Of a stretch of DNA of 7,347 bases, positions 5,888 through 7,347 are shown in pieces (the first letter of the stretch is position 1; the number at the start of each line of letters is the position of its first letter). Below the pieces are notes generated by a model. It ran no database searches, had not been told where the DNA came from, and was given only the letters and a program-made list of their open reading frames with translations. Origin of the DNA: Ilyomonas sp964658445 (GTDB taxonomy: Bacteria; Bacteroidota; Bacteroidia; Chitinophagales; Chitinophagaceae); contig CAZZZH010000234.1 in assembly GCA_964658445.1 (NCBI GenBank), positions 1 through 7,347 of the forward strand, read 5' to 3'. A program made the translations under genes and the position numbers.

Positions 5888-6397
5888 ATGAATTATTTCG
5901 AGTTGTTTGAAATACCGGTTTCGCTAAAGCCGGATGAAAAAACGGTGAGGAAAAAGTTTTATGAACTAAGCCGCGCTTACCATCCCGATTTTTATACGAA
6001 TGCTTCTGAACCCGAACAGGCAAAGGTTTTGGAACAGTCGTCGCTGGTGAACAAAGCGTATAAAACTTTTCAAAACGGCGATGATACCATCAAGTATGTA
6101 TTACAACAAAAAGGCTTGCTGGAGGAAGAAGAAAAGTATGAACTGCCGCCGGCGTTCCTGATGGAAATGCTGGACCTAAGTGAGCAAATGACAGATGCAA
6201 AAGCAGATGAAAATGCAAGCGCCTTATCATCTGTACACACAACTATTGATGACATTCAAAAAGAAATTTATGAACCTGTTAAAAGGATTATTGAACATTA
6301 TCAGGAAGGTGTTACTACCGAAAAAGAGTTGCTGCAAGTGAAGGAATATTATTACAAGAAAAAATACCTCACGCGTATTTTGGCAGGTATGAATTGA
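5888..6397 (+). CDS. hscB: Fe-S cluster assembly J-domain co-chaperone HscB
   Basis: A 169-aa J-type co-chaperone that stimulates the ATPase of HscA (Hsp70 type) and helps move Fe-S clusters from the IscU scaffold to target proteins in the cytoplasm. The N-terminal J domain covers about 1-75 with the diagnostic HPD at 32-34 (YHPDFY), preceded by the basic helix TVRKKFYELSRAY. The C-terminal half (about 85-169) is the three-helix HscB oligomerisation/IscU-binding bundle, with FLMEMLDLSEQM as its typical entry helix. Length is almost the same as E. coli HscB (171 aa). No N-terminal zinc-finger cysteines are present. It stands alone here, with no iscU, hscA or fdx nearby. A good promoter ends 4 nt upstream of the ATG. 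A tRNA gene starts 34 bp after the stop. Confidence 0.93.
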   Translation: MNYFELFEIPVSLKPDEKTVRKKFYELSRAYHPDFYTNASEPEQAKVLEQSSLVNKAYKTFQNGDDTIKYVLQQKGLLEEEEKYELPPAFLMEMLDLSEQMTDAKADENASALSSVHTTIDDIQKEIYEPVKRIIEHYQEGVTTEKELLQVKEYYYKKKYLTRILAGMN

Positions 6398-6410
6398 TAC
6401 GGTAATATTG
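6380..6410 (+). promoter_or_regulatory. Candidate promoter of tRNA-Leu inside the 3' end of hscB
   Basis: TTG at 6380-6382, a 20-nt spacer and TAATATTG at 6403-6410 (one mismatch to TAnnTTTG). This would start transcription about 15 nt before the mature tRNA 5' end. Read-through from hscB is an alternative. Confidence 0.3.
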
Positions 6411-6431
6411 CAGCCCTCTCAATAAGCGTTT

Positions 6432-6515
6432 GCCCGGATGGCGGAATTGGTAGACGCGCCAGACTCAAAATCTGGTATTCGCAAGGATGTGCAGGTTCGA
6501 TTCCTGTTCCGGGCA
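6432..6515 (+). tRNA. tRNA-Leu (anticodon CAA)
   Basis: A class II cloverleaf. The acceptor stem GCCCGGA (6432-6438) pairs with TCCGGGC (6508-6514), with discriminator A at 6515. The D arm contains GGTAGACGC. The anticodon stem CCAGA/TCTGG closes the loop CTCAAAA, giving anticodon CAA at 6466-6468, which reads UUG. A long variable arm (about 6476-6490) is typical of leucine tRNAs. The T arm is GCAGG-TTCGATT-CCTGT at 6491-6507. The CCA end is not encoded (CTTG follows). It starts 34 bp after hscB. Confidence 0.95.
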
Positions 6516-6561
6516 CTTGTAAATCAATCATTTAAAGAGGTTCGTTTCTACTAGCCTTTTC

Positions 6562-6580
6562 ATTTGCAAACAAATTTTTG
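6562..6580 (+). terminator. Weak candidate terminator after tRNA-Leu
   Basis: ATTTG-CAAA-CAAAT forms a 5-bp stem with a 4-nt loop and is followed by TTTTG. It lies 46 nt after the tRNA end. The stem is AT-rich and short, so its strength would be low. Confidence 0.25.
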
Positions 6581-6673
6581 ATGCGAGATGTAAAGAACTA
6601 CTTTATCGAAGGATACTCAATATTATCAAAACCGCCAAGACAACAATTAGAAATTGTTACTTTTCAAAATTGA
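6581..6673 (+). pseudogene. Short frame, possible N-terminal remnant of a transposase
   Basis: ATG at 6581 opens a 30-aa frame reading MRDVKNYFIEGYSILSKPP followed by RQQLEIVTFQN and a TGA. The spacing Y-F-x-E-x-Y-x-I-L-x-K-P-P-x-x-Q-x-E recalls, from memory, the start of a transposase group in which a YF..Y..L.KP..RQYEALR segment precedes a helix-turn-helix. The frame stops before any such domain, and the next frame (KIDKPHIAGFKSILTARM after a shift near 6651) does not clearly continue it. It may be a decayed element, a genuine small peptide or chance. The palindrome at 6642-6658 lies inside it. Confidence 0.25.
6642..6658. repeat. 17-bp inverted repeat AACAATT-AGA-AATTGTT
   Basis: Perfect 7-bp arms around a 3-nt centre, followed on the plus strand by ACTTTTC. 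It could be a weak terminator, a protein-binding palindrome or chance in AT-rich DNA. Confidence 0.4.
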
Positions 6674-7051
6674 TAAACCGCACATAGCCGGATTTAAATC
6701 TATTCTGACCGCTCGAATGTAATGAAAATCGCTTTGAAATCAGTTTGGGAAAATCAACCATTCTTCCTTACATTATATCTTTTGTATTTAAAAAAAATCT
6801 AGACCCGTATCCTGAGTCGACGGCTAAAATCTATTGAATCATTTCCTAACAACAGTCGTGAGATAAAAGGAACAATGCAAACGAAAAGACAAGCTGCGGA
6901 TGACCTCTCTCAAAGATCAAATGAGAATAGGCAGTTAAACCTCCTTTGGTCAATCAAAGCCCGATACATGGAAATGATAGACGGTTTCGCTTTTTCTGTT
7001 ATTCCTTTTATCACGCGTTCCCTTGAATTCTTGTGGCAGTAACCATTGCAT

Positions 7052-7097
7052 CGGCAAAAACCATCGTTTTTTCCGGCTGGCGCCCACAAATTCGCCA
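7052..7097. repeat. Two adjacent hairpin-forming inverted repeats
   Basis: CGG-c-AAAAAC-CATC-GTTTTT-t-CCG (7052-7075) gives 3 plus 6 bp with a single C/T mismatch and a 4-nt loop. TGGCG (7078-7082) pairs with CGCCA (7093-7097) around a 10-nt loop. Both lie between TGTGGCAGT (7032-7040) and its complement ACTGCCGCA (7164-7172, one G-U pair), so a branched RNA fold is possible. Confidence 0.35.
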
Positions 7098-7322
7098 CGC
7101 TTATAAGGATACACACTCACTATAGTCTTATTTCAATAATTCTCACACACCAGTTGCTTCCTGACTGCCGCACGAATGCCCTGCAATAGATCGCTTCAAC
7201 GTCTATCCATCGTTTCGCTTTAGTTCATGGTTACCTTATGCCCGATTCCTGATTACTAACTCTTTCCTTCGTCCAAAGGGCGTTCATCCGTCGTTCGTCT
7301 CTTCAATAAATTTGAGAGGAAT

Positions 7323-7328
7323 AAGGAG
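7323..7328 (+). promoter_or_regulatory. Strong Shine-Dalgarno-like AAGGAG before an ATG at the right edge
   Basis: AAGGAG is 6 nt upstream of ATG at 7335-7337, which opens a plus-strand frame MGSD that runs off the window. No other gene in the window has such a site. It may start a real, possibly foreign, gene. The same bases are also open on the minus strand as a possible protein tail, so at most one of the two is likely coding. Confidence 0.3.
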
Positions 7329-7347
7329 AAAAGAATGGGTAGTGATT

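Larger units (their letters stand above)
6516..7347. other. 832-bp region after tRNA-Leu without a convincing gene
   Basis: No frame here has the length or familiar motifs of the genes to the left. What can be seen: a 30-aa plus-strand frame (6581-6673); a plus-strand 55-aa frame at 6875-7042 (MQTKRQAADDLSQRSNENRQ...) preceded by AAAAGGA; an opposing 68-aa frame at 7116-6910; and a minus-strand frame open from the right edge to a stop at 7256. Inverted repeats include AACAATT-AGA-AATTGTT (6642-6658), a hairpin at 7052-7075 and TGGCG/CGCCA at 7078-7097. The strand from about 7256 to 7302 is pyrimidine-rich. A strong AAGGAG-N6-ATG is at the right end. Position beside a tRNA suggests an integration scar or the edge of a mobile element, but no integrase, transposase end or duplicated tRNA end is visible. 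Confidence 0.6.

Noticed and set aside
6538..6547. AGGTTCGTTT resembles AGGTTCGATT of the tRNA T loop (6493-6502)
   Set aside because: Only a 7-base exact match plus a partial extension; no acceptor-stem sequence follows, so it is not a tRNA end duplication.
6941..6950. AAAGGAGGT-like perfect Shine-Dalgarno on the minus strand
   Set aside because: No ATG, GTG or TTG start lies at a usable distance downstream on that strand.
6910..7116. 68-aa minus-strand frame with several cysteines
   Set aside because: No recognisable domain, no promoter-like site or ribosome site at its start, and it overlaps an equally plausible plus-strand frame; treated as noncoding.
7243..7251. CGATTCCTG repeats nine bases of the tRNA-Leu T arm (6498-6506), a possible attachment-site copy
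   Set aside because: The match does not extend into the flanks (TTCCGGGCA is absent) and a 9-base match in 800 bases is not strong; true att repeats usually reach the tRNA 3' end.
6516..7347. Group II intron, retron or large structured RNA
   Set aside because: No clear GUGYG 5' end, no domain V-like hairpin and no reverse-transcriptase sequence are inside the window; kept only as a possibility to test with flanking sequence.

Overview
The window looks like chromosomal DNA of a Bacteroidota bacterium, most likely of the Chitinophagaceae type. Three things point there: the gene families (a Bacteroidota-style PpiD, a Fur-SCO-MerC cluster, a stand-alone HscB), start codons without Shine-Dalgarno sequences, and promoter-like sites of the Bacteroidota form TTG-N19-TAnnTTTG. 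The assignment rests on recognised protein families and motifs; no database search was possible.

Layout. Positions 3-1817 hold the 3' part of a PpiD/SurA-type periplasmic folding factor, cut by the left edge. A small Dabb-domain protein with a twin-arginine-like leader follows (1839-2252). On the minus strand, an SCO-family thioredoxin-like protein (3331-2672) and a Fur-family repressor (2666-2256) form a tight two-gene operon. Divergent from it are a MerC-domain membrane protein (3440-3832) and the tRNA methyltransferase TrmN6 (3848-4570). A lysine-ketoglutarate-reductase/saccharopine-dehydrogenase-like enzyme lies on the minus strand (5777-4581), divergent from the Fe-S co-chaperone HscB (5888-6397). 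A tRNA-Leu(CAA) follows (6432-6515). The last 832 bases carry no convincing gene.

How the genes relate. The middle of the window looks like a metal-homeostasis module: a zinc-containing Fur-family regulator, a copper-chaperone-like SCO protein and a MerC metal-transport-like protein. They share a 108-bp divergent intergenic region. That region holds a perfect 15-bp palindrome (TGCAAC-ACC-GTTGCA) that overlaps the predicted -33 element of merC, so it is a candidate operator for the neighbouring Fur-family protein. The other genes are housekeeping: envelope protein folding, tRNA modification, lysine/saccharopine metabolism and Fe-S assembly.

The right end (6516-7347) stands apart. It follows a tRNA gene, a common integration site, and contains only short broken frames, several small inverted repeats and, at the very edge, a strong AAGGAG-N6-ATG. 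No other gene in the window has such a ribosome binding site. It may be decayed mobile DNA, the leader of a foreign gene, or a structured RNA region; the window ends too soon to decide.
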